From contig OZ038531.1 of assembly GCA_964036665.1 (NCBI GenBank), positions 9,362,168 to 9,426,167 on the forward strand: a DNA stretch of 64,000 nucleotides, in the 5' to 3' direction. Under the pieces are notes generated by a model. The model worked only from the letters and a program-made list of their open reading frames with translations, made no database searches and was not told the DNA's origin. Position numbers and translations under genes: made by a program. This DNA is from Gordius sp. MW1 (taxonomy: Eukaryota; Nematomorpha; Gordioida; Gordea; Gordiidae). Below, piece after piece: positions 34,360-45,705 of this stretch (the first letter of the stretch is position 1; each line of letters opens with the position of its first letter).

Positions 34360-35023
34360 AGCCAATTGGTTACATTTTAATAAATGTGTAGCGTCGGAAA
34401 AATTACAGACAGGGGCGTGTAGGTGGAGAGGGTCCCGAATTAGAACCCACCCCCTTACCATTGGCAAATAGATAAAAAAAATTTGAGTCATAGTGAAAAA
34501 GTCAATGAATAATATATTACCATAATTAAGTTTAGTATTTTTCATTTATACAGTAATTTCATTAACTATCGAAAAATTTCTCGAATTTCCGCTTATTGTT
34601 TTTTTGTACAATAAAGCGATTGATATAAGGTAAACTAATATATATACACACCCCCTACCAAATAACCTACAGTAACCAAAAGAGTGCAGCAACAACGCGA
34701 ACCTTCTTAAAGAACTACAGGGCTGGCGTTTTAAAAATATGTTGCTGTGTTTTTTTCTCCAGCCCCAGCTAACGTCAGTAATCAAAGAAGTGCATCCAAA
34801 CAAATCGAACCGTCTTCCAAGGCTTGTGGCTTAACTAGAGGTCCCCCTTCCCTTAAACTAACGTCCAGTAACCAAAGTAGTGCGATCAAACAAGGCAAAC
34901 TATCTTAAAGTACTACAGAGCTTGCGGCTTGATTATAGGTTATTCCTTTATTTCTTTTTTAACGCCAGTAATCAAAGTGCAAGCGAGTAAGGTAAACTAA
35001 TCCTTAAAGAAACACAGAGCAAA
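34360..35023. other. Upstream flank of STEEP1, no gene
   Basis: No coding exon seen. Near-duplicate phrases (CCAGTAACCAAAGTAGTGC, GTCAGTAATCAAAGAAGTGC, CAGTAATCAAAGTGC, each followed by AAACAA or AAGGTAAAC-like text) recur at about 34670, 34770, 34865 and 34965, a degenerate tandem repeat of roughly 95-100 bp. It would contain the STEEP1 promoter. Confidence 0.5.
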
Positions 35024-35028
35024 GGTAT

Positions 35029-36823
35029 TATCGTGTACCCATACACGAAGAATGAAGTTAGCGTATCCGGAGATACAAGTATACAAAGACTAAGCCAGAT
35101 GTTTACTTTGTTTGTAAAAGGTATAGACGCCGCCGCCACACGTCTCTCCTTTTCTAATTAAGTTTAGTACGCATATGAAATTCCCCCCCCCGACGCGCTG
35201 ATATTATTTATTTTATCTCCATATATGATTGTGTATCACTGATAATATGCCTGAGTCATTATGATAGTACGGGGATATCTTTTAGATATTAATTAATTTA
35301 TTCTTGGTTGTATTTGTGTAATAGAAATAAAGTTTATACACAAGAGAGATTTTAGTTTAATAATACGACATTTTACCGGGGAGAAGGTTGGTTTTCCCCG
35401 GCCCCCTATCATCCAGTAAAATCTCCCCAATATATCTCTAAAAACTCCCCAATATATCCTAAATGACCTATCCCCCTTTTCATCAATTTAATCCCGCCAC
35501 AAATGTTCTTCCCAAGTTATTCTGGGTCCAACAAGTTTTTAATCATATCACATAAAAATGCCTGGATATGAAATTGGCGCCGGATTAAAAAAGTAATCGA
35601 ACCATCCCCATCATAAATTAGACCAAAGGAGATGTACCCAGGCCAAGAAAAACAATTTCTTTAAAAAAAAATGAAATACCCCCGGAAAACAATTCGGTAA
35701 AAACAAATTACCCCTACTATTCGGAATTGAAAAATCATTCTAGACAAATTACCCCTACTATTCTGAATTGAGAAATCATTCTAAGAAATTACTCCTGAAA
35801 TTCCCCTTCATTCAAACCTTCTTTTTAGTATTATTCTCATTTTTCAGGATATAACAGAAGTTCAAAATTCACACCCTCGGATATTCCTATTCAGCATATA
35901 TAAAATCGCATCCTGTACAAATCTAAATTTCATCTGGTTAAAGAAATCAGGAATTATTCAACCAGGAAATAATTAATACGATGCATCATAGGACAAGAGT
36001 ATCCGATAACAGATGGCAACACGCACTGCAAGAAAATGTTTAGGATTCAGAGAGCAGGGATTAGTTTACCACAATTTAAAGAGCGGGGAAAAAGAACATG
36101 AAAAGTCCCACAAGCCATAAATGAGGTAAATCCCGTTGGCCATGGATTCTTCAAAAGAAAATACTGCGTAAATTCATTGAAGTTAGTTTGATATTTTTAA
36201 TGTTAAGACCGGAAAATTTTTCACACCCCCCCCCATCACCCAGAGGGAGCATACAAGTTTGGTAAAGGGAAAGATATCGTGTACCCATACACGAAGAATG
36301 AAGTTAGCGTATCCGGAGATACAAGTATACAAAGACTAAGCCAGATGTTTACTTTGTTTGTAAAAGGTATAGACGCCGCCGCCACACGTCTCTCCTTTTC
36401 TAATTAAGTTTAGTACGCATATTAAATTCCCCCCCCCCCCCGACGCGCTGATATTATTTATTTTATCTCCATATATGATTGTGTATCACTGATAATATGC
36501 CTGAGTCATTATGATAGTACGGGGATATCTTTTAGATATTAATTAATTTATTCTTGGTTGTATTTGTGTAATAGAAATAAAGTTTATACACAAGAGAGAT
36601 TTTAGTTTAATAATACGACATTTTACCGGGGAGAAGGTTGGTTTTCCCCGGCCCCCTATCATCCAGTAAAATCTCCCCAATATATCTCTAAAAACTCCCC
36701 AATATATCCTAAATGACCTATCCCCCTTTTCATCAATTTAATCCCGCCACAAATATTCTTCCCAAGTTATTCTGGGTCCAACAAGTTTTTAATCATATCA
36801 CATAAAAATGCTTGGATACGAAA
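35029..36823 (+). mobile_element. Non-autonomous LTR retrotransposon, about 1.8 kb
   Basis: LTRs at 35029-35573 (545 bp) and 36275-36823 (549 bp) are nearly identical, so the insertion is young. A 5-bp target duplication GGTAT lies at 35024-35028 and 36824-36828. TTGGCGCCGG directly after the 5' LTR fits a primer-binding site, and the purine run AAAGGGAAAGA immediately before the 3' LTR fits a polypurine tract. The ends read TATCG...GAAA rather than TG...CA. The 700-bp interior has no gag or pol, so it must be mobilised in trans. Confidence 0.88.
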
Positions 36824-37731
36824 GGTATTTCAATTTATTTGAATATATAAAATATCTATATAAATTTAGTGTACTATTTACAGATTCATGGTAGCTCTAC
36901 CTGAACATTGCGACTTCAAATCTAATAAGCCACCCGAGGCGAGACGTCGAGCTCGAGACAAAACAAGATCGAAACACTAACAACTTTTTACTAAAAAGTA
37001 CAAAAAATATATGTATTTGCAAAAAATCTATACTAAGTTTTTTAATCAAGCTTATATATCTTTTTAATAGCTATCTATAAACATCTAATATCAAAATTGT
37101 GAACATTGAAAAATATTCAGAAAATATGCATTCAATATAATTATTATGTATGGCACCCACCGCAAAACTTTATTAAATATGGATCACAATCTAAAAGCTA
37201 ATCTGAGCCATCTAAAATTTGATATTAAATGGAAAAATTTAATTAGCACCGTTGACATAGATTTTTACACTTGTCACCTATGTGACCATAACTTGTGTCA
37301 AATATAAATTTTAAATTCGTTAAACAATAAAATTCTTACAAAATTAGTTTTTTGTACTTTTAATATAGGTTATGACAAAACGAATTTTAGAATGATGGCT
37401 TTTTGTTTAGGGTTGTCAGAATCCTACCTGGGCCCAATTTTTAACCCGTTTGGGGTCAAGCCTACCCATGATTAAAATATTTGTCATAATTTAAATATGA
37501 TTTAATTAACCCATTAAAACCTATACATAGAATCCCTCGTTAAAAAAACTTGAAATTCAGGATTTTTATTAATTTTCTACCAAAATAACAACAAATTTTT
37601 ATTTTCGAAAAGACAATTTTAACTATAGTTTTTAAAGCGTCGTATATATCATACGCTGGGAGACTCATATTCACTCCGCTATGTAATAATTTTAAATTAA
37701 ACGTAGTTAGCATATTGTTATCGGTTAATAC

Positions 37732-38233
37732 TAGTGTTGTGAAGGGCGCGCTAGAAGGAGTGCCCTACGGTCTGTTACGGATATCTTGTAATCTTAATAA
37801 AAAGAGCCACACCCACACTGTTAGTCTCCTTCTTGGGAATACATTCAGTGTGAGTGTGTTACAAACAGACCACTAGTGAATTATTTTTTCATAGAGACCC
37901 TGATGGACCATTAGATGTATGCTTAGGGGGTGTTAGGTCATCAAGTAAATAGTACAAAGTACCCCCTCCCCCTCATGCCTTATTCGTTTCATCAATGTGA
38001 TGGTTAATGTAACTAGAAACTATTGCACATGTGGCGGTTCTATAAAAACAAGAGCGCTCGCCCCATAGTAAGTTTATCTACAATTTAGGATCATGGGGGA
38101 GGGAATTAGTAAAAAAGAGACCTTACACTAGGGAAGCGCGTCTTACGGTGGACCTTTATAATGGTGTGGCTACTTAATCTCTTTCTTCCTATTAAAGCGC
38201 TGGTCTAAAATGGCGCGCTGCAATACATCACTA
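37732..38233. mobile_element. MITE with TAGTGTTGTGAAGGGCGCGC ends
   Basis: Left end TAGTGTTGTGAAGGGCGCGC, right end GGCGCGCTGCAATACATCACTA: imperfect inverted repeats of about 25 bp. No clear target duplication. A related fragment sits at 40489-40566. Confidence 0.65.
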
Positions 38234-38351
38234 GCCTAAAGCAACCTTTCCCTATTATTTTATTATAGTGCCTAGCTTAGCTAGTATTAGATTTATACAA
38301 TACACACAGACCACAAAACACCCTTCATCTACATCTATAAAAATTCACCGC

Positions 38352-38490
38352 CATGGGCTTAGCCAGGGGGTCAGGGAGGAGTGTCTGCCCCCTCTAACTC
38401 CAAAAATTATTGCTATAATGAAAATGGTCATTTTGCTTTTCCCTAAATCATTATTGCCCCCCTCTAATTCCAAAGCTGGCTACGGCCATG
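38352..38490. mobile_element. MITE, CATGGGCGTAGCC family
   Basis: CATGGGCTTAGCCAGGGGG at the left and CTGGCTACGGCCATG at the right. 139 bp, the same length as the copy at 61326-61464. Non-coding. Confidence 0.75.
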
Positions 38491-41089
38491 GCTAGATCTA
38501 TTTATCCACTTAATAGTGTTTAGGCTAATTTGCGCTATAGCCTAAGCTCTCTGGCTTTTTATCGCATTCTTAATATGTGGAATTAAACGTCCTAAGGATA
38601 CGATTTAAAAAAAGAGGTTTAGAAGGGAAGAATTATCAGGAATCTATTGTAATAATTGAGGAAAAATATTGGGAGATGGCCGGGCAGTGGACAAAACTAT
38701 ACTCCACCGCCTTATTAATTAACCAATTTCGAACATGGTATTATAATTTATTTATTTATATCCGAGAAAATAAGCAGAAAAAATATATTAATGAATGAAT
38801 AATCAAACAACTCTCGATACACTATGTTGTGTTTAAAAATCAATGATGCGTATTGATGTTGATCGATAATAATACATATATATGGGGAATAAATAACAAA
38901 CACGTATAAGCGCGTGGGGGGGGGGGGGGGGGGTAAAATAACACACGTACTGAAATTAAATGGAAAGGAAAAGTACCTACAGGAAAGGTTACTCAGTGAG
39001 TATGCCTCTGATAGGCAGATGTTTTAAGATCAAAAGACCCTACAATGTTAAGAAGTCTCACAATCAATGAACTTTTGCAATTAATCGAATGAGATACACT
39101 ATTTTACAAGGGGTTGGGGGAAATCCTTAACTTTTTTATAAGGGTACATGGGGGAGGGGAAAATTCTACGCGTATCAAGGGCTACGACACTTTTCTAAAA
39201 TATATCTAAAGGTTTTAGGGTGATTTGAAGCTAATACCCATCTTTATAGATTGAAGCGCCAAGACCTTAAAGGTTTTTAAAAACCTAACCTATGCGATAA
39301 CGTTAAGCGAGCGAAACCTAGCTTTTTTCCATTACTAGTCGTGTGTTTTGAGTTTAGTCTAGTGGTAGACAAAATAATATAAAAGGTAAATTTTTAGTAA
39401 CCCTAAATTTCCGTTTTATTCGTCACGAGCTTTACTGTGAGATTTTTGCTAAAGTATTAGGATTGATCTTTTCTATTCCTTCTGAATCATTCTGGAAAGT
39501 TTTTTTAAAATTGGAAGACCGAAAAATTATATTTAAATTCCATCTTGGATCCAAATATAGGCAAGCATAATTTTCAAAAGTTCTGCTATATATCATGTCG
39601 ATACTCAGCTTCTTAGCGTCCTCCCACCGCTGCTATAATTACCAGTTATACACGGTTTGCGTTGCTTTAGTTCTTCCAACATGTCTTTGAAATACAAGAG
39701 GAGGTAGACAGAGGAACTAAACCCTCACAAACTCACTATAACCAATTCAGTGATTTTTGGATCAGTAAGGATGACAAGAAAGCTCAATACTTTCATGCTG
39801 TATATCAAGACATTTAAAAATTATGCTTGCCTATATCTGGATCTTAGGATGGACAAAAATATGATATCATCGGTTTTTAAATATCTCTCGTATCCGATAA
39901 ATTTTACAACACGTGCAAAGGGTGACAAAATATTAACCAAAATTTCCCGCTAGAAAGCTCACGGTGAAGCTGAATCATCCAAGGGCGAAGCCCAGGGTTT
40001 TTTCTAAAATCAATTATTCAATTTTATGGTTGGCACCAATCTTAACAACCTCCACTTGGATCATGAATGATAATATTGTCGAATATTTTTAAAAATTAAG
40101 AACATCGATTAAAAGCGATGTGTACGCATGGCGCTACAAATGCCAAAGAATTTAAGCCCCAGTCTCATCAATGGCCGCAAAGATGATTTCAAAGGCTTGA
40201 GACAATTTAACGAAAAAACTTTTGCATGTCTACCGGCACATTTCAACATATACTCGTTTAAACGATTGGCTTCAAAATTGTCTTTAATTTCTGTATGTTT
40301 CATTGTGTCTGTCAGGATGGTCGAATCTTTGGGGCGTTTAAGGAATAATGAATTGTGATTATTATTTGTGTTCCGCAGACAACGAATTTAGTAGAATTAA
40401 AGCGGATTTATTAATATAGGATATGGTATTATATACACGTTATTTTTATAATATTTTCATACCGAATGATACAAAATAACTATAATCTCTTGACCTTTAT
40501 AATGGTGTGGGTAATTCAGTCTTTTTACTCCTTTTGATGCGCTGGTCTAAAATGACGCGCTTTAACACATGACTATTATTAAGATGAATGAAATTTAAAT
40601 TAAAATTATTTTCCCTCGTGAGTTGCTGAAAGAATAGGTGGAGGTAAAAATTTTTCAATTATCAATTTAAAAGACGCATTCCTACAAATTGAACTTGATG
40701 AAAAAAATTGGACATATTTGAACATAGCAACGCATGTAGGATATTTTCGTTATAAGCGATTGCCGTTTGGGCTTACAACTGCACCAATCATCTTTCATAG
40801 GTTTATGAGACAATTGGTTGATAACATACCCGTGGTAAGCCTCTTCATGAACCGTGTAATAATTAGCGGTAAAAACGAAAAGGATCACTTAGAAAAATTG
40901 TTAAAAGTATTAAACCTTTCTTAAAATGTCGGTTTAGCAACATCTACGAAAAAATGCAACTCTTCAAAAGTCTTTAAAGTACTTAGGACACGTAATAAAT
41001 CAAGGTATAAAACCAGGATAAGTTTTAGAAATTAAAAGTTTAAAAACAGCAGAAAACAAAAAAAAACTTCGTTTCCTTTGTTAAGTTTA

Positions 41090-42516
41090 TGCCTGTGGAT
41101 TTCGAATTGAATCGAATATTTTTGGTATTCGATTCGGATTCGATTTTTTTTTCAAAAAAATATTCGATTCGAGATTCCTCGAATATTAAAATTAAGATTC
41201 GAATTCGATTCGAAAAAAATTTAAGGATTCGAAATCGATTCGAATATAAATTAATTTTTTTTTAATTATAAATAAACACATTAAAAAGGCTACTGTGATT
41301 TTTAATTTGCATATACATTTGAAATTTTTTTTGAAAGATTTTAAAATAATACACACATTGAAAATAAAAATATTAAAGGCGAACAAAAACTATGGCGATA
41401 TGTGTAAAACAATTAAAAACTGTTTTTAGCCCACTTTTAAAGCAAATTATCATCCTAACATTTTCTTCTTTAAACGATTGCTTGTGTTTAGTCAAAAAAT
41501 TTGTTCCAGTTGAAAATAATTCTTTCGACGGGATAAATGATCCAGGTATATAGGAAGATTCTCTGCCAATTTTTGAATGGCTAGAAAACGACGTTGATTC
41601 GATTTCCACCATGTAAAGACTCAACATTAGAGGCCACATGGTTTGTGCCAAAATGTCTCCAATAAAGACTTCGCCTTGCCGCTCTTAATTGACGGTCCAG
41701 TGTTTATACCTCGTTAGTTGATTCAAATCGGGCTGACTTTCTATAGCAGTTTCCAAGTAATCTTTAATTTCTCTATAGGATATGCCATGTACTTTGACCC
41801 TTAAATCGACGTTGCTAACAAGACTATCCTCTTATTGAATGCCATATATCTTCAATTTTCTGTTTGGCCATCTTGACAGTATGATCTTCTATGCCTGGTT
41901 GATAATATACCGGTAATACCAAGTTAATTGTGTAATATGCCCCCCGGATATTAAATTAGTTACACTGTAAAGGGGAAGGTATTAATTTAACCTTTTAACT
42001 TTGTTTCTATCCAATACTGGATAGTAATTCTTCTTAAGAAAAATTTTAGGGCCAAATCCAATGCCTGCCTTCTAAAATACTTTTCTATCATTATATAGGT
42101 CTGTTCCACTTGACTACCATGTCAAGTTTTGCCTTTATGTAATTAATTGGTGGGTTAAATTGTTTATATATAGCCTTTAATCGCGAAATATTTTTGGGCT
42201 GTCTTGCAATTTTTATCAAAGTCCATAATTTAATTAAATTGTTATTCTCGTTCTCCATAACTTATGTAAGTTTGAAAAATTTTAAATTAAACTTTTTCAA
42301 ATCGTAGCAGGAAAAATAAATAAAATGCGGTGAGATAAAAACAGCTAAATATTTGAGTGTCGTCTATTTAAATTAAACCTTAAAAAAACCTTCAATTTTT
42401 TCAAGGATTCGATTCGGATTTTTGAATCCTAGCAGCGTAAATATTCGATTCGAACTTACACATAAGGATTCGAAATTTCGAATCGAATCCGAATCTCGAA
42501 TATTTCCCACAGGCGT
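41090..42516 (-). mobile_element. Defective hAT transposon inserted in gypsy pol
   Basis: Ends TGCCTGTGG (41090) and CCACAGGCGT (42516), with subterminal ATTCGATTCG repeats on both sides. A 6-bp repeat AGTTTA flanks it (41084-41089, 42517-42522). It interrupts the gypsy frame between the RT thumb segments. Transposase remnants are on the - strand. Confidence 0.75.
41373..41651 (-). pseudogene. hAT transposase C-terminal (dimerisation) fragment
   Basis: The - frame contains IPGSFIPSKELFSTGTNFLT and EENVRMIICFKSGL, matching the conserved hAT C-terminal block (normally IPATSVPSERLFSTAG...LSPENV). Upstream - sequence to about 41880 has short matching pieces broken by stops. Non-functional. Confidence 0.75.
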
Positions 42517-43087
42517 AGTTTAGTTAACTATCTGGAAACTTTAATCCATAATCTTCAAATAAATTGTAGGCCCTTATATAAACTCACTTCTAAAAACACA
42601 AAATGGTGATAAGGCGAAATAGAAAATTTAACTTTTGAAAAGGTTAAAAATATAATATCAAACAAAAAAACAATAGTGCCCTATCAAAAAGATTTGCCTA
42701 TTATTTCGATCGACGCGTCAGATTTAGGTTTAGGAGCAGTTATAGCGCATTCCTCTAGCTAAGAAAAACCTATTGCCTACGCCTCTCGTTCCCTAAAACC
42801 CGTTGAGAAAAATTATTCGGTCATAGATAGAGAAGCATCCGCCCTATTTCAAAAATATAAAGGTTTGCAATTTGGGTTTTTTAACACTTAATTAATATTT
42901 TCATTAGAACAGGAGAAATTTTTATTACATATATATGTTGAGACGATACCGAGATTCTAGACCGAGACGAGATTGAGATTTCATAATTGCTCCCGAGACG
43001 AGACGAGATCAAAACACTAGGAATAACTAAAGGCGGTTATTTTGTAAAATATAAAAGAAGTATTTCAGCATTTGTAGTCTTTCTATT

Positions 43088-43230
43088 ACTTACATCATCC
43101 CCGTCTCTCTTATTAGAGATGTTAAATGCTTATATGCTACAACCAATCCCATAAGAGATGTATGCTACTACCATGGGTTATGGTTATAGCATATAAGCAT
43201 TTTAACATCTCTATTCCTTAATGTAAGTGA
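43088..43230. repeat. Imperfect palindrome (foldback MITE)
   Basis: ACTTACAT...AGAGATGTTAAATGC, TTATATGCTACAACC is inverted as GGTTATAGCATATAAGC, ATTTTAACATCTCT...ATGTAAGT around a centre near 43165. Non-coding. Confidence 0.7.
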
Positions 43231-43645
43231 AACAAGGGCATTAAACACCACGCAAGAAATCCTATTACAAGCCACCCAGATGAGAATGATATGGAGCTTG
43301 GGCCATACTAAACTCGACCATATGCGAATGACTTTCTCATGACAAAAATGGGTATTTAACCTATGGCGAACTTGATTAAAGAAAATCGGCTAAGGTGGTA
43401 TGGGCATATATTTATAAGGGAGATGATGTAAATCAAACTGTACTGAAAAAATAGGTATCGGAAAAAGGAGAAACGCAGTCGAAAAAATAATTAACTCGCC
43501 GCGACCTCGTATCACATGGGAAGGCAAGTAGACAAAATGAATCTAATAAATCAAAACATGACACAATTGATCAAGATGGAAGAAACTCATCAAAAGAAAC
43601 AAGGCTATGGGACCAAATACTTGATAAAGAAGAATAGGGCTGAAA
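43225..43645 (+). pseudogene. LINE ORF2 C-terminal tail
   Basis: Fragments such as QMRMIWSLGHTKLDHMRMTF and ENRLRWYGHIFIRE, followed by the GPNT-stop end, match the C-terminal segment of invertebrate LINE ORF2 proteins. Several stops and frameshifts. The 3' end (GGGACCAAATACTTGATAAAG) is shared with the LINE on - at 61.15 kb, so both are one family. Confidence 0.7.
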
Positions 43646-44911
43646 ATTAACATGTAATTTTTGTAAAATTAATTAACCTTATAGAGATTCCAATTATATT
43701 TGAGATAAAATTTTAGCAGCTACAAGTGTTACTAGTGAAAGTTACAAAGCCAATTGCTTGTTTGAATATAAAAACCTTTGCGGCTGCTGATTTTTAAACA
43801 TGATTATTATTCAACATCAACTCATAGATAAATGTTTCTTTTAATACTGATAAAATATTAAAAAGAAGCAAAGTATAAATGATTTTTAAAGGGGCCAGGC
43901 TGAGTCCGTGCCTTGCAAATTATCAGGGGCTTAGGCCTATAAATTAATCATAACAAGCCTGATTTTGGACGGAAATTCGAAATTGTCGATACTGGTGGTG
44001 GTGTGCTAATAAAGCATATAAGACCCGTGCATATATCTAGTTTAAACAATCGTCATGATTGGTGCATCTATAGAAATTGAAAAAACATATAGAAAATTTC
44101 CTTGGAAGAAAGTGCACTAGAAGATTTACTTAACAAAATTTAGATTGTCTTAGCGTTAATGTTTTTTCTTAGTACGAACAAAATACATAGCATTTTAATG
44201 AAAAACCCTTGCAGATATTGAATAAATACTTTTTAATCCGCTCCGGATTTATTAGTTGTTAAAGTCCAAAGAAAGTTTTATTTGTAATAATATATGTTCT
44301 GGTACAAATACGAGAGAAGCAGAAATTTTATAATATTGAAAATTGTAGGGGAAAATTGGATAATGAATCCAGAATAATAAAATATAAGAATTGTGTTGTA
44401 GGTTGGGGTGGAGTTATGTCAGCAGATGGTTTGCCGATACTCTACTTTTTTCTTCTTCTTTTTAATATCAAAGTTACGCAAACGCGAAAGGGTAAAAATT
44501 AATCATTAATACGTAACCAGCACAAGGCTGTCGTTATAAATTAGTACAAAAATGTCTGTGATGAGGGGGAGAAGGGAATGGCGGGGGGGGGGGGGGGGAA
44601 GGCGGTTATACAACACCTCCCCCTTTATCGAGAAGTCGCAGACATAATGTCCTTAGCAATTTCATTAAGTACGATCATCAATACGTCTACGCTCCGATCA
44701 GGTTACATATGGTTTTTTTTAACTACGTGGTGTGTTGGCGTCTACCACTTTGATTATCGGATAAGGATTGGGTGTTGTTTGTGCTGCATTTGGATAGAGT
44801 TTGCGCTGGATATCAAATTGTTCTGGCCGCAGCCGCGTCGATGTTATCGTTGCGCGTTGTTTTTTTCTTCTTTTTTGTTTTGTTTTTGTTTTGTTTTTGT
44901 TAGGATTGATC

Positions 44912-45079
44912 TTGATGGTGATGGTACTCGTCGATGGAGTTGCCGCCCATCATATCGTATCGGGTTTTGTAGATGGTGTAATATTTTTATATGTGGGTTG
45001 ATGGTGATGGTACGCGTCGATGGAGTTGCCGCCCATCATATCGTATCGGGTTTAGTAGATGGTGTAATATTTTTATATG
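44912..45079. repeat. Tandem duplication of an 86-bp unit in the gypsy 3' region
   Basis: TTGATGGTGATGGTACTCG... starts at 44912 and again at 44998 with a few substitutions (ACTCG to ACGCG, TTTTG to TTTAG). The block is flanked by long G-runs at 44582-44598 and 45079-45092. Confidence 0.85.
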
Positions 45080-45125
45080 GGGGGGGGGGGGGGAAGAAAG
45101 GGTAACAATCGGTGTAGTGTCACTC

Positions 45126-45593
45126 CTACGTCCTCCGTAACTGTGACGTAGACGCAGTCGACTCGTCGATGTTCAGGCCTCCTAAGGCCCCTTCGACGAC
45201 TTCGGCCGTACCGTCTCCTTCGCGGTCGGAGACCGTAGGTATGATGTGTGCCCGGGGTTTGGGGCACAGAGGCGGGAGATGCCTCGCCCTGCATCCCCAG
45301 CACTTCCTCCTTCGCGTCGCTACGGGTTCGGCCACCCGATTTACAAAATTGTTGTTTGTATTCCGATCGTACGGTGCAGCTAAGGGCCTGACAGGCCCGG
45401 TACCTGCCGGCCTAAGCCGGGCAGCCGGTAACCTGTTACCTAACTCACCCAATCGCGGTAATCTGGGAAAAGGGCCGGCGTTCGGGTGCGTAATGCTCAG
45501 CACCCGCTCCCTACCGTCCGTCTCCACAGCATAGGTTATTACCATCGGTTTACGCGCATCCACTGGCGCAGTAGGTGTTACTTCCAGCCGCAC
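45126..45593 (-). CDS. GC-rich ORF downstream of gypsy integrase, zinc-knuckle-like
   Basis: 155 codons, rich in Arg, Pro, Ala and Gly, in markedly GC-rich DNA unlike the rest of the window. It sits between the pol stop (45706) and the 3' LTR, where env or an extra ORF lies in some gypsy elements. Residues 98-110 read CWGCRARHLPPLC, i.e. CX2CX3HX4C, one residue shorter than a canonical retroviral-type zinc knuckle (CX2CX4HX4C). No signal peptide or membrane segment, so not an obvious envelope. It may be a captured or duplicated nucleic-acid-binding Gag segment. The long antisense frame could mean the openness is compositional. Confidence 0.45.
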   Translation of the reverse strand: MRLEVTPTAPVDARKPMVITYAVETDGRERVLSITHPNAGPFPRLPRLGELGNRLPAARLRPAGTGPVRPLAAPYDRNTNNNFVNRVAEPVATRRRKCWGCRARHLPPLCPKPRAHIIPTVSDREGDGTAEVVEGALGGLNIDESTASTSQLRRT

Positions 45594-45705
45594 GTCGCAC
45601 CAAGCGGTTGGTATATTTATCTGATATACAATAAATAAACATCAGAACCAACATTTTATTTATATGAATATATCGCGACTATAAAGCATTATACGATTTA
45701 ATCTG

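Larger units (their letters stand above)
36829..40610. other. Gene-free stretch with MITEs
   Basis: No credible gene. It contains two MITEs (37732-38233 and 38352-38490), a long G-run at about 38916-38934, and a fragment at 40489-40566 that repeats the right part of the 37732 element (GACCTTTATAATGGTGTGG, GCGCTGGTCTAAAATGRCGCG). The open frames near 38.3, 38.6, 39.8 and 40.2 kb show no family motif. Confidence 0.5.
40620..42870 (+). pseudogene. Ty3/gypsy pol remnant (RT and RNase H), split by a hAT insertion
   Basis: Before the insertion, 40650-41020 reads LKDAFLQIELDE, FRYKRLPFGLTTAPIIFHRF and FKYLGHVINQG, the gypsy reverse-transcriptase palm. The catalytic YxDD box is replaced by FMNR, so this RT is dead. 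After the insertion, 42520-42860 gives LYKLTSK, ISIDASDLGLGAVIAHSSS, then a stop, then IAYASRSLKPVEKNYSVIDR, the RT thumb and RNase H start. No LTRs were recognised. Confidence 0.85.

Noticed and set aside
44801..45105. Hydrophobic ORFs near the 3' LTR as an envelope gene
   Set aside because: They run antisense to the element, arise from T-runs and a tandem duplication, and lack signal or fusion features.
44578..45105. Possible selenoprotein or Cys-rich protein in the 175-residue + frame
   Set aside because: Low-complexity Cys/Phe sequence within a gypsy 3' region; no homology recognised.
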